Source: Marinitoga lauensis
GTDB taxonomy: Bacteria; Thermotogota; Thermotogae; Petrotogales; Petrotogaceae
Reading direction: 5' to 3'
DNA length: 64,000 bases
NCBI RefSeq assembly: GCF_004135675.1
Contig: NZ_QHLX01000005.1
Location: forward strand, 241,610-305,609
A model generated the notes under the pieces. That model was not told the DNA's origin, did no database searches, and saw only the letters and a list, made by a program, of their open reading frames with translations. Shown here one piece after another: positions 21,281-30,530 of the stretch. Position 1 is the stretch's first letter; every line of letters begins with the position of its first letter. Both the position numbers and the translations under genes were made by a program.

Positions 21281-22438
21281 TTGAATATAGGAATATTTTC
21301 TGACGTATATTTTCCTCAAAAAATGGGGTTTCTACAGCAGTTAAGTTATATAAAGAAGAAATGGAAAAATTAGGGCATAATGTATATTTATTTGTACCTA
21401 AATATTCTAAAGATTACAAGAGAAATGAGAAAAATGTTTTTGAATTTCCAGCAATTAAATTTTTATTTGAAAAAGAACAAAGGATAGCGTTACCGATTTC
21501 AACGGATATTTTTAAAATAAGAGATTTAGGTCTTGATATAATTCATTCTCAAGATCCATTTTCTATGGGATATTTGCTGAATTTATGTCTAAATTATTGA
21601 AAATTAAGCATGTTGGGACTCATCATACAATGTATGAATATTATAGAAATTACTTACCTTTAATTATAAGGCCGACGTTAAAACAAACACAAAGAATAAT
21701 AAAAAATTGGTGTTTGAAACTGGATAAAGTGATTTCTCCAACACAAAATATAAAAGAGCTTTTAGTAAGTTATGGTGTTCCAGACGAGCATGTAGTGGTT
21801 ATACCTACAGGTATTGATACTGAGAAATTTAACAAAAAATAGAATGGAATATAAAAGAAGAATATGATATTCTTCCAGAAGAAAAAATTTTGTTATTTGT
21901 GGGAAGACTTGGACCTGAAAAAAATATCGATTTCTTAATAAAAGTTTTTCATAAAGTTTCATATGATGAGAAAAATATTAAATTAATTATTGTTGGAGAT
22001 GGTGTAGAAAGAAATAAATTGGAAGAGTTAGTTGTTGAAATGAATCTACATGATAAAGTTATATTTACAGGTGGGCAACCAAGGAATAAAGTTTTAGATG
22101 CATATAAACAAGCGGATTTATTTATTTTTGCATCTTATACGGAAACTCAGGGATTAGTGGTATTGGAAGCAATGGCTGCGGGTACTCCAGTAGTAGCGTT
22201 GGGAAAAATGGGAGTGTATGATTTATTGAATCATGAAAATGCTGGTGGAATTATGCTAGAAGAATTAAATGAAGATGATTTTGCACATGAAATTATAAAA
22301 GTTTTGAGGGATAAAAAGTTATATGAAAAGTTATCAAAAAATGCAATTGATTTTGTGAAAGAAAATTATTCTATAGAGGTTTCAGTAAACAAAATACTTA
22401 ATGTTTATAAGAGTCTTTTAAATATTGACAAAAAATAG
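21281..22438 (+). CDS. Family 4 glycosyltransferase, diacylglycerol-glucosyltransferase type (three frameshifts)
   Basis: About 387 residues, TTG start after AAAGGAGAG. It reads MNIGIFSDVYFPQKNGVST once one A is restored near 21325; further shifts lie near 21585 and 21840. Motifs: 'HSQDPFSMG', 'GTHHTMYEYY', 'SPTQNIKELLVSYGVP', 'PTGIDTEKF', 'FVGRLGPEKNID', and the catalytic-site 'ASYTETQGLVVLEAMAAGTP'. The pattern is that of 1,2-diacylglycerol 3-alpha-glucosyltransferases (GT4), so membrane glycolipid synthesis is likely. Together with the two genes before it this forms a glycolipid cluster. Confidence 0.8.
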
Positions 22439-22453
22439 AATTTATGATAAAAT
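22425..22453 (+). promoter_or_regulatory. Promoter of tRNA-Val
   Basis: TTGACA (22425-22430), 17-bp spacer, TAAAAT (22448-22453), overlapping the last codons of the glycosyltransferase gene and 12 bases before the tRNA. Confidence 0.85.
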
Positions 22454-22465
22454 ATTGCAGGTAGT

Positions 22466-22540
22466 GGGTGCTTAGCTCAGTGGGAGAGCGCTTCCTTGAC
22501 GCGGAAGAGGTCGCAGGTTCGATCCCTGCAGCACCCACCA
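22466..22540 (+). tRNA. tRNA-Val (GAC), CCA encoded
   Basis: Full cloverleaf: acceptor GGGTGCT pairing with AGCACCC, D-arm GCTC..GAGC, anticodon stem CTTCC/GGAAG with loop TTGACGC (anticodon GAC), T-arm GCAGG TTCGATC CCTGC, and an encoded 3' CCA. 75 nt. Confidence 0.95.
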
Positions 22541-22561
22541 TTTTTTATAAGGAGAGAGATA

Positions 22562-23701
22562 ATGTATATTTTACTTTTTTCTATTGTATTTTCAATGATA
22601 TTTCAATTGTTGGGGAAATATCTCAACCTTTATAGAACTTTTATAAGTAAAAAAGATATAAAAAAAATTTCTAAGTCAAATTTAAAAATTTCGATTATTA
22701 TACCTGTTTATAACGAAGAGAATGTTATTAAGAAAAGTATAGAGAGTATAGAGAAAAATAGTTATAAAAATTTTGAAATAATAATTATTGATGATAATTC
22801 AACTGATAGAACATATGACATATTAAAAGAATTAAAAAATATATATACTAATATTAAAATCGTGAAAAAGAAAGGTGAAAAAGGAAAATCTCAATCTATT
22901 AACGAAGCATTTGAACATATTACAGGAGATATAGTGCTATTTTTAGATGCTGATACATTGATAGATGAAGATTTTTTAGAAGAACATATCAAATATTTTT
23001 ATAACTCAAATATAAACATAATCTACATAGATTTTGAAGCATACAATTATAAAGAAAAAATAATTTTTGATTATCAAGAAATATACTTTGAATTTAGTAG
23101 AAATATTTTATATTCTAATATTTTTTCAAAAGCAGTTTTTATGGGTAACGGAGTATTTATTAGAAAAAATATATTAAAAGTTGTTTTGCCATTAGATAAT
23201 GCGACATTAGTAGATGATGTACACATGGCTATAAAATTAAATCTAAAAAAAATTAATCAAATATTTATTGTTTCGCCTAAAACAAAAATACAATATGTTT
23301 CTAATTTTAAAGATCTTTTTTATCAGCATAAAAGATGGTATACCGGGGGAATTGAGGAATTAGTGAAAGCATTGAAATATAAAAATTTTGATATTTTTTT
23401 TATTAATTTATTGCTTCTTATCCTGATGACCTTTCCAATTATTTCAGTTATTATTTTATTTAAAAATTTACGTGTTGGGTTCTTTTTGCTAAAAAACTTT
23501 TTTAGTATCGTATGGGGATTAAGTATTGGTTCAGCATTGTTAACAACAGTAAAGACAGGTAAATTATATAAGCTTATAATTAATATCTTCATAACGACTC
23601 CATTAATGATAGTTTTCGAGTATATAGTGCTGTTAAATGCATTTTTTGATTTAAATAGAAAAGAAAAAAAGTGGTATAAGGTTCAAAGAGAAAAAATATA
23701 A
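22562..23701 (+). CDS. Membrane family 2 glycosyltransferase
   Basis: About 379 residues with an N-terminal helix, a GT-A catalytic domain and three or four C-terminal helices, the layout of processive membrane GT2 enzymes (cellulose/hyaluronan-synthase-like). Motifs: 'ISIIIPVYNEENVI', 'IIDDNSTDRTYD', 'VLFLDADTLIDEDF' (DxD), 'VDDVHMAIKL' (catalytic base region) and 'QHKRWYTGG' (QxxRW). ATG 22562 follows GGAGAGAG; it could share the tRNA promoter. Substrate unknown. Confidence 0.85.
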   Translation: MYILLFSIVFSMIFQLLGKYLNLYRTFISKKDIKKISKSNLKISIIIPVYNEENVIKKSIESIEKNSYKNFEIIIIDDNSTDRTYDILKELKNIYTNIKIVKKKGEKGKSQSINEAFEHITGDIVLFLDADTLIDEDFLEEHIKYFYNSNINIIYIDFEAYNYKEKIIFDYQEIYFEFSRNILYSNIFSKAVFMGNGVFIRKNILKVVLPLDNATLVDDVHMAIKLNLKKINQIFIVSPKTKIQYVSNFKDLFYQHKRWYTGGIEELVKALKYKNFDIFFINLLLLILMTFPIISVIILFKNLRVGFFLLKNFFSIVWGLSIGSALLTTVKTGKLYKLIINIFITTPLMIVFEYIVLLNAFFDLNRKEKKWYKVQREKI

Positions 23702-23724
23702 GCGACCCAGAATTAAGGTCGCTT
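23700..23724. terminator. Bidirectional terminator between convergent genes
   Basis: AAGCGACC ... GGTCGCTT stem overlapping the GT2 stop codon, five bases from the end of the opposite-strand membrane protein gene. Confidence 0.75.
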
Positions 23725-23728
23725 ATAT

Positions 23729-24241
23729 TTATACTCTTGATATTTTCCCGAAATTTGTGGATTTTACTATTCCAGCACCAATTAAGAATAAGATAATATA
23801 AAAAAATTCATTTAAATTATTTTTTAAACTAATCCAGAATGGAATTTTATTTACAAGTAAGATTAATGCAATTGAAAATGAAAAACCTTCTAAACCTCTA
23901 ACTAAAATCCTTTTCATTAAGAATTTATAAAAATAAGATTCTCTTGTGTAACCAAATGAAAGAATCATGGATCTGAATCTGCTATCAAATTTATCCTTAG
24001 CAGTTAGATAGGATCGTACATAAAATAATATTAAAGAGATAAATAATAGGAAATTAGTAATCTTTACATAGTCAGCACTGAACATTTTTATTATTAAAAT
24101 TATAGTTATAAAATTATAGATATTCATTAATTCAAAAATATATGGAAATCTTTTATTTGTAATTATATAATATTGTGCAATAAAAAATGCCAGAAAAGAA
24201 GCTATAAAGCATTCAAAAATAAGATACCAAAAATAGAACAT
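23729..24241 (-). CDS. Hypothetical multi-pass membrane protein
   Basis: About 170 residues with five predicted hydrophobic helices (e.g. YLIFECFIASFLAFFIAQYY, ITNFLLFISLILFYVRSYL). No family recognised. ATG 24241 follows GGAAGGAG; the longer frame from 24271 begins inside the SPFH gene. Last gene of the long rpsF-led minus-strand cluster. Confidence 0.6.
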   Translation of the reverse strand: MFYFWYLIFECFIASFLAFFIAQYYIITNKRFPYIFELMNIYNFITIILIIKMFSADYVKITNFLLFISLILFYVRSYLTAKDKFDSRFRSMILSFGYTRESYFYKFLMKRILVRGLEGFSFSIALILLVNKIPFWISLKNNLNEFFYIILFLIGAGIVKSTNFGKISRV

Positions 24242-24245
24242 TGAT

Positions 24246-25174
24246 TTATTTCTCCTTCCCTTTTTCTTCACTCATCATATCTTTTTTCACAGAATTTGCT
24301 TCAAATAAAGTAGCTACCGAACCAAGAACACCGATAACATCATAAGGTATAAACAGTTTTGAGGCTTTCCCATTTGCCATTTCTTTTAAGGCTTCTAAGT
24401 ATTTTACTCTTAAAAGATCTGTAGTAGGTTTTCCTTCATGAATAGCATTAAATACATTTATAATAGCGTGTGCCTGTCCCTCTGCTTCAACTTCATATTT
24501 ATATTTTGTGCTTCAGCAACTCTTTTAACGGATTCTGCTTGACCTTCTGCTTTTAAAATTGCAGATCTTTTATCACCTTCTGCTCTTAATATAGCTGCCT
24601 GTTTGTATCCTTCAGCTTCTAAAATAGCCGCTCTTTTCATTCTTTCAGCTTTCATTTGTTTACTCATAGCTTCCATAATATCATTTGGAGGATCAATTTT
24701 TTTAATTTCAACTCTTGTAACTTTAACTCCCCATTTATCAGTAGCTTCATCTAATACTTCTCTTAATCTGGTATTTATCATTTCTCTTGAGGTTAAAGTC
24801 TGATCTAATTCCAATTCACCAATAACGTTCCTTAAATTAGTTTGAGCTAATTTTATAGCAGCAACTTCAAAATTACTTACATTATATATAACTCTAAAAG
24901 CTTCTGTTACTTCATAATAAATTACAGCATCTACAGTAACAATAACATTATCTTTGGTGATAACTTCCTGTGGTGGAACATCAATTACACGCTCTCTCAT
25001 ATCGACTTTTATCATTCTATCCAAAAAAGGAACAATAAATTGCAATCCCGGTTGCGCTTCTCTATGAAATTTTCCCAATCTTTCGATTAATCCTTTTTCA
25101 TAAGGTCTAATAATTTTTAAACTTGTAGCAGCTAAAATAAGTATAAATAGCGTTATAATACCCAATAAATACAT
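24246..25174 (-). CDS. SPFH-domain (stomatin/prohibitin-like) membrane protein (frameshifted)
   Basis: About 309 residues. N-terminal anchor ([17 protein letters not shown]), then the SPFH domain ([20 protein letters not shown] ... [20 protein letters not shown]) and an Ala/Glu/Lys-rich coiled coil with '[20 protein letters not shown]'. The frame breaks near 24490; the true tail continues GEAHA-like residues then '[20 protein letters not shown]' to a TAA at 24246. Ribosome site AAGGAGGGG. It lies directly after an NfeD gene, the usual partner; together they form flotillin-like membrane microdomain scaffolds. Confidence 0.9.
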
Positions 25175-25186
25175 AATATCCCCTCC

Positions 25187-25613
25187 TTAAAGTTGTTTTT
25201 TTACAATTAAAGTATTCGAAGTTCTTTTTAAAATAACAACTTTGTCCCTTTTTTTATTTTTTCATTTTCTGAATATGCTCTCCATTCTTCACTAAATACT
25301 TTTACTATTCCGGGATTTTCTTTATCAAAATCTGTAAGAGCAATACCAACTTTTCCGATTAATTCATCAAGATGAAAATTTTTGTTTTGAACAGGTTTTA
25401 ACCATTTTTTTACAATTTTTCTTGAAAATAGCCAGAAAATAGTAGATAAAATAATAAAAACAATAGATGTAATAATTTTATTAGTGATGAATATTCCTAA
25501 AATTGAAGTTATAAATGCACTTAATCCAAACCAAAAAAGAAAAAAGTTGGTGTAATAATTTCGAGAATTATAAAGATAATCCCCAATATTATCCAAAATT
25601 GCCATTCCAGCAT
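25187..25613 (-). CDS. NfeD-family membrane protein (two frameshifts)
   Basis: About 142 residues. From ATG 25613 it reads MLEWQFWIILGIIFIILEII, a typical NfeD start; a shift in a T-rich run near 25570 joins to 'FWFGLSAFITSILG'. The C-terminal OB-fold is 'DELIGKVGIALTDFDKENPG ... GTKVVILKRTSNTLIVKKQL' after a second shift near 25235. Partner of the SPFH protein 12 bases downstream; both likely act in membrane-domain organisation. Confidence 0.85.
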
Positions 25614-25633
25614 AATATCCCCCTCTCATTTAT

Positions 25634-26475
25634 CTAAATAATAGAAATCTCTTCAGGATGGACAATGTGAAAATCTATATCGCTAAAATTTTCATTCAAT
25701 TCCCTTTTAACTTTGTTGATTAATCTATTGTATCTACTGGAAATATGATATAAAATAACTCTTTTAGGATGTACAGACTTTAATAATTTTTTTATTTCAT
25801 TTAAAGAAGTGTGATTTCTTAATTTTCTGTCAGATTCTTTTATAAAAGTGCATTCATGAATTAAAGTATCAGAATCTTCTATAATATCAGGAGATACTGG
25901 TAAAGAATCACCACTGATAGTAATGATTTTTTTTATATATTCTTCAATTACATTTTCTTTGCCTATTTCTGAAATAAGGTTTTTGATTTCTTCTCCAGAT
26001 AAATCACTATATATATTTTTTAATTTCTTTCTTTTTTCAAGAATTTGAAATCCCAATGATTTTTCACCAGGAGTATGGCGTGTTTTAAATGCTTTTAAAA
26101 ATCTGTTGTTTTTTAATGGAACAATATCTTCGTGTTCAATTCCACGGGTAATTAGTTTGAATCTTAAATATTTATTCATACCTTTAATGAAGTTCAAATA
26201 CTCTTCTATATTTTTTGAGCCTTTAGGATAATATATTTCTAAATTTTTTTCACGACTCCCATCGCGTTATTTCGAGTATTAATAAATCCCCATAATCCAG
26301 CAATATGATCAACGTGAGAATGTGAAATAAAAATTTTTTCTATACTATAAATCTTATTTCCCAGAGATGCGCTAATTCCTTCCCCTATATCAAATAATAA
26401 TCTATCTGGTTTATAATATATCCATGTTGTATATAATGCTTTTGAACGAATTATAAATTCCAAAATATTCACCAT
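25634..26475 (-). CDS. rnz: Ribonuclease Z (tRNA 3'-endonuclease), frameshifted
   Basis: Metallo-beta-lactamase-fold nuclease that trims tRNA 3' trailers. SHSHVDHIAG (HxHxDH zinc site) near residue 54, 'RHTPGEKSLGF' in the middle, 'ISGDSLPVSPDI' and 'LIHECTFI' with metal ligands, then 'NHTSLNEI' and 'LYHISSRY'. One shift near 26255 separates the first 78 residues from the rest. About 280 residues, short form. The tRNA genes of related bacteria often encode CCA, as does the tRNA in this window, so its processing range is of interest. In line with rplI upstream. Confidence 0.85.
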
Positions 26476-26478
26476 CCA

Positions 26479-26927
26479 TTATTCTAAAGGTTCAACTTTT
26501 AACTTAATTTCTCCTTTGACTCCTTCAGGTAATTTGACTTTTAAAGTATATAAACCAATTTCTTTAATACTAACTTTTTCTGCAAACCATCTTTTATCAA
26601 AATCTATATTTGTGGATTCTTTTATTAATTTAGCAATATCATTTGCTGTGATAGAACCAAATAATTTACCATTTGCACCAGATTTGATCTTTATTTTATA
26701 AATTCTTTCCTGTAATTTTTTTAAAAGTTTTTCATTTTTTTCTTTCCTTTTTTGTTTAACTTCATTTTTTACTTCCTGAATTTTTTTACATGTTTGATTT
26801 CTCCTTCTTTAGCTTCAATAGCTAATCCTCTTGGTATTAAATAATTTCTTCCGTATCCATCAGAAACTTTAACAATTTCTCCTTTTTTACCAACTTTAGC
26901 AACATCTTTCAATAACATAACTTTCAT
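26479..26927 (-). CDS. rplI: Large-subunit ribosomal protein bL9 (frameshifted)
   Basis: About 149 residues. From ATG 26927 (after GGAGGTTG) it reads [20 protein letters not shown] with '[16 protein letters not shown]', the bL9 N-domain signature. A shift near 26785 turns '[13 protein letters not shown]' out of frame. The C-domain ([17 protein letters not shown], ending [12 protein letters not shown]) is intact to 26479. It overlaps nothing and is followed by RNase Z. Part of the conserved rpsF-ssb-rpsR-rplI order. Confidence 0.92.
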
Positions 26928-26966
26928 ATTTTCAACCTCCATAAAATACTTTTATTTTATATACTA

Positions 26967-26972
26967 AGTATA
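26967..26972 (-). promoter_or_regulatory. Extended -10 promoter for rplI and downstream genes
   Basis: On the minus strand TGG-TATACT (about 26975-26967), 40 bases before the rplI ATG and just after the rpsR terminator, giving rplI-rnz-nfeD-SPFH a second start point. Confidence 0.5.
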
Positions 26973-27022
26973 CCATAATTACTTTAAAAATTTAACGTAT
27001 AAATTTTAAAACATCGATATAT

Positions 27023-27048
27023 AAAAAAAGGAGGCAAAGCCTCCTTTT
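27023..27048 (-). terminator. Terminator after rpsR
   Basis: On the minus strand AAAAGGAGGC TTT GCCTCCTTTT followed by further T; separates rpsR from rplI. Confidence 0.85.
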
Positions 27049-27050
27049 GA

Positions 27051-27278
27051 TTAATCGTTTATGAAAGGTAATAAAGCCATCTGTCTAGCTCTTTTAATAG
27101 CTGTTTTAACCATTCTTTGATGTTTGGAGCAATTACCGTTTAATCTTTTTGGAATAATTTTACCTTTTTCATTAATGAAATCCTTTAATAAATCTGTATT
27201 TTTATAATCAATATATTCAACTTTCATTGAACATAATTTACATTTTTTAACTCTTCTTGGTCTTCTGTTAAATGCCAT
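27051..27278 (-). CDS. rpsR: Small-subunit ribosomal protein bS18
   Basis: 75 residues from the [16 protein letters not shown] start (ATG 27278 after AGGAGGTG). '[13 protein letters not shown]' and '[17 protein letters not shown]' are the bS18 core. It keeps cysteines (KCKLCS, NCSKHQ) that can bind zinc in zinc-type paralogues. Follows ssb closely; no frameshift. Confidence 0.95.
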   Translation of the reverse strand: MAFNRRPRRVKKCKLCSMKVEYIDYKNTDLLKDFINEKGKIIPKRLNGNCSKHQRMVKTAIKRARQMALLPFIND

Positions 27279-27290
27279 AATATTCACCTC

Positions 27291-27793
27291 CTAAAAATTT
27301 GGTGGAGTATCATCTTCCGCATCATCATCAATTGGGAAAAATTGCGGAAAATCATCATTAGAAAAATCGTCTAAATCATCTGATACTTCATCGATATTCG
27401 GTTCAACAACTTCAATTTGAGAGTTGTTTTCAAAATTATCAGTTATATAAGCATCTCTACTTGCTTTTGATTCCATAAACTGAATACTTGATGCAGAAAC
27501 TTCTGCTCTTTCTTTATAGTTATTATTTTGATCTCTCCAACTATTTATTCTTAAAGCACCTTCTACGAGAATTAAAACACCTTTTTTCAAATAATTCTCA
27601 GCAAATTCGGCTTTTTTACCAAACACAACAATTCTAATAAAATCAGTTTTTTGACCATTATAATCATTATTCCAGTTTGGTCTGTCTACAGCTAACGTAA
27701 AATTAGCTACTTTATCCCTGAAGTAGTCATTCTAACCTCGGGGTCGCGGGTAAGTCTTCCCACTAAAATAACTCTATTAAATGAATAACTCAT
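27291..27793 (-). CDS. ssb: Single-stranded DNA-binding protein (frameshifted)
   Basis: About 167 residues. From ATG 27793: MSYSFNRVILVGRLTRDPEV, the SSB OB-fold start. A shift near 27712 links 'TTSGIK' to 'VANFTLAVDRPNWNN' and 'TDFIRIVVFGKKAEF'. The acidic tail ends 'DDDAEDDTPPNF', with the terminal Phe used for partner binding (canonical tail DDDIPF). Between rpsF and rpsR, the standard bacterial order. Confidence 0.93.
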
Positions 27794-27806
27794 AGTTTCA
27801 TCCCTA

Positions 27807-28190
27807 TCATTCTTCAGAATTTACAGGTTCTTCAACAACAACTTCTTGATTTTCAGCGGCTTTTTTTTCTTTGTTTTTTTCAGCTTTTTCTAAATCTTCT
27901 CTTCTAAATACTTGCCATCTGAAAGTATTTTGACTGTTAATTCTAAAAAGTCCATCTAACTCGTTTACTTTATCAGGTTCTGCTTTAAAAATACCCATGT
28001 GTAATCACCTTCGGTATAACCTTGATGGGTTCTGTAGGCTAATTTTCTCATGCCCCATCTTTCCCAGTGTTGGATTTCTCCTTCAACTTTTTCTTCAACC
28101 CAACTTTTTACCTTTTCTACTTCGTTGTTTCTAGCTTCTTCAGATAACTCTGGAGAAACGATAAACATTACTTCATAAATCCTTTTCATT
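27807..28190 (-). CDS. rpsF: Small-subunit ribosomal protein bS6 (frameshifted)
   Basis: About 127 residues. MKRIYEVMFIVSPELSEEAR start (ATG 28190 after GAGGAGGTG). The frame shifts near 27980 in 'DYTWVFLK/AEPDKVNELD'. A long charged C-terminal tail (EKAEKNKEKKAAENQ, VVVEEPVNSEE) extends beyond the usual bS6 core. First gene of the cluster; pairs with bS18 in the 30S subunit. Confidence 0.93.
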
Positions 28191-28247
28191 ACCACACCTC
28201 CTCGGACGATTTTGGCCCTTTTATAAGAGCGGATTTTTTACCGATAT

Positions 28248-28253
28248 ATTATA
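28248..28253 (-). promoter_or_regulatory. Extended -10 promoter of the rpsF operon
   Basis: On the minus strand TGG-TATAAT (28256-28248), about 58 bases before the rpsF ATG. The leader between them carries two CCG triplets and a weak hairpin (CTCTT ATAA AAGGG), where an S6:S18-type autoregulatory site might be expected. Confidence 0.6.
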
Positions 28254-28322
28254 CCAAAAAAAATTATATTTTGAAATATTTAACCTAATGTTATTCAAAT
28301 TAATAACTTTTTGAAACTGAAA

Positions 28323-28351
28323 TTGCAAGTTAAAAAAAATTATGCTATACT
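28323..28351 (+). promoter_or_regulatory. Promoter of the exonuclease-phoH genes
   Basis: TTGCAA (28323-28328), 17-bp spacer, TATACT (28346-28351), 20 bases before the ATG; divergent from the rpsF promoter. Confidence 0.7.
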
Positions 28352-28371
28352 TATTATAGGAGGTATTAATA

Positions 28372-28938
28372 ATGCATAATCTTGAAACACAGGTGTTTGT
28401 ATCTTTTGATTTAGAAACAACAGGTTTAAAACCAGATTTTGGAGATAGAATTATTGAGATTGCTGCAATTCCCATATTCAATGGAAAAATAAAAAGAAAG
28501 TTTGAATTTCATACATTAATTAATCCAAAAATAAGGATTCCAGTTGAAGGTTCTCAGTTTCATAAATTAAACAATAAAGATATAGAAAATGCACCTACAA
28601 TGAATGAAATTTTTCCAAAGTTTAAGGAATATATTGCGAATACAATACTTGTTTCTCACAATGCAAAAATGGATATGTTATTTTTAGATGTTGCTGCTAA
28701 AGAAAGTGGAACATTACCTGTAGAAAATTATTATATAGATACTCTGGAAATAGCAAAAGTTCTTTTAGATAGAGGTCCATATTCGCTAGAATCTCTTTCC
28801 AAAAAATTTAATATTTATGTAGGGAGATCACATAGAGCTTATGAAGATGCTTTAATGACGGCTAAATTGTTTTTAATATTTATAAAAAAATTTGGACTAA
28901 AAAATTTGGGTGATTTTATAAAAAAATGGAGGGGATAG
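28372..28938 (+). CDS. DnaQ-like 3'-5' exonuclease (DEDDh)
   Basis: 188 residues, stand-alone exonuclease of the DNA polymerase III epsilon family. All five acidic/His positions are visible: 'SFDLETTGL' (D, E), 'SHNAKMDMLFLD' (D) and 'HRAYEDA' (H, D). A proofreading, RNase T-like or oligoribonucleolytic role cannot be told from sequence. Start ATG 28372 after AGGAGG. One base separates it from the phoH gene. Confidence 0.85.
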   Translation: MHNLETQVFVSFDLETTGLKPDFGDRIIEIAAIPIFNGKIKRKFEFHTLINPKIRIPVEGSQFHKLNNKDIENAPTMNEIFPKFKEYIANTILVSHNAKMDMLFLDVAAKESGTLPVENYYIDTLEIAKVLLDRGPYSLESLSKKFNIYVGRSHRAYEDALMTAKLFLIFIKKFGLKNLGDFIKKWRG

Positions 28939-28939
28939 T

Positions 28940-30215
28940 ATGGTAAAAAATTTTGTTCTTGATACTAATGTATTAATTCATGATCCAAAAGCTATGTTTA
29001 ATTTTCAGGATAACAATGTAATTATTCCATTTCCTGTACTTGAAGAAATAGATAATTTAAAAACAAGAGGTGAAAGAACAGGTGCTGCAGCTCGTGAAGT
29101 AAATAGGATTTTAGATAATTTAAGAAAACAGGGAAGTTTGAGAGAAGGAATAAAATTAGAAAATGGAGGTATTTTGAAAATATCAACGCTGGAAAAAAAT
29201 GGTATTCATATTCCGCAATATTTGGGGAGAAAAATGGATGATTGGATTTTATTATATGCAATAGAATTAAAAAAAGAAAGCAATATTCCTACATTTTTGG
29301 TTACAAAAGATTTGAATTTAAGAATAAAAGCAGAGGCAGTAGGAATTATAGCGCAGGATTATTTAACCGACAGAGTAGAATATGAAAATTATTTTCCGGG
29401 ATTTATAGACATGAAAGTAGATAAGAAGCTAATAGAAAAAGATAAGATAAATTATAATTTGTTAGATTTTGAGGAGGAACCATCTCCAAATACTTATTTT
29501 GATTTAAATGAGGGTAATTATTATAGATATTCAAAAAAGAAAAATCATTGGTTAAATTAAATGTATCATATTTTACAGAAGTTTTTGGTATTAATCCAAG
29601 AAATAGAGAACAAATATTTGCTTTTGATGCTTTGCTTAATGATGAAATTCCTCTTGTTACACTTGTGGAAGTGCTGGTACAGGAAAAACATTATTGGCTC
29701 TTGCAATTGGCTTGTATAAAGTTCTTGATGAAAAAAAATATAAGAAGTTATTGGTATCTAAACCTGTGGTTCCGGTTGGAAAAGATATAGGGTTTCTTCC
29801 TGGTTCTATTGCTGAAAAAATGAAGCCATGGTTACAACCAATTTATGACAATCTTGAATTTTTATTTCAGGAAAAGGTAAAAACCAAATGAATACCTTGA
29901 AAAAAAGATATATTGGAAATAGAAGTATTGTCATACATTAGAGGAAGATCAATACCAGAACAATATATGATAATAGATGAGGCACAAAATTTGACTCCTC
30001 ATGAAATAAAAACTATAATAACAAGAGTAGGAGAAAATACTAAGATAATATTGACAGGAGACCCTTTTCAAATAGATAATCCATATTTAGGTTTTTCTTC
30101 AAATGGTTTAACCTATGTTTCTTCGAAATTTAAAGATTCTGATTTAGCTGCTCATATTTATTTATTAAAAGGTGAAAGGTCAGAATTAGCTACTAAAGCT
30201 GCAGAACTTTTGTAA
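28940..30215 (+). CDS. PIN-PhoH family ATPase/RNase (three frameshifts)
   Basis: About 425 residues. N-terminal PIN domain ('[12 protein letters not shown]', '[11 protein letters not shown]', '[15 protein letters not shown]' with acidic residues) followed by a PhoH ATPase: the Walker A region should read [13 protein letters not shown] but a G is missing near 29668; Walker B is '[16 protein letters not shown]', followed by '[13 protein letters not shown]'. Other shifts lie near 29560 and 29885. The family (YlaK/PhoH2-like) couples RNA unwinding and cleavage in other bacteria. Co-transcribed with the DnaQ-like gene. Confidence 0.85.
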
Positions 30216-30284
30216 AAAACTTTTAAGAAATCTAATGTAAAATATGTTTTGATATATAAAAAGAATTTGTGAAAGGGTGATTTA

Positions 30285-30530
30285 ATGCAGCAAGAAGTGT
30301 TAGAGTATGATGTATATGTAAAGGTAAAAAGAGAAGATATTCATCTCGTCACGTATTTATTGGAATCAGTTGATAATTTAATGAATGTAAGAAATGTCAT
30401 TGAAAATAATTTAATGAAGATAATATGCCCTAAAGATACATTAAACGAATCATTGAAATTAATAAATTCATTAAAAGAAATGACAGATTTGGAGGTTGTA
30501 AGGGTTGAACCCAACGACGGAAAAGTCTAA
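30285..30530 (+). CDS. DUF4911 family small protein
   Basis: 81 residues, ATG 30285 after GAAAGGGTGA. Sequence pattern (YDVYVKVKREDIHLVTYLLE ... LEVVRVE) fits DUF4911, a small alpha/beta, possibly ACT-like, protein of unknown function. Its end overlaps the start of the next gene by 26 bases, implying translational coupling. Confidence 0.7.
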   Translation: MQQEVLEYDVYVKVKREDIHLVTYLLESVDNLMNVRNVIENNLMKIICPKDTLNESLKLINSLKEMTDLEVVRVEPNDGKV

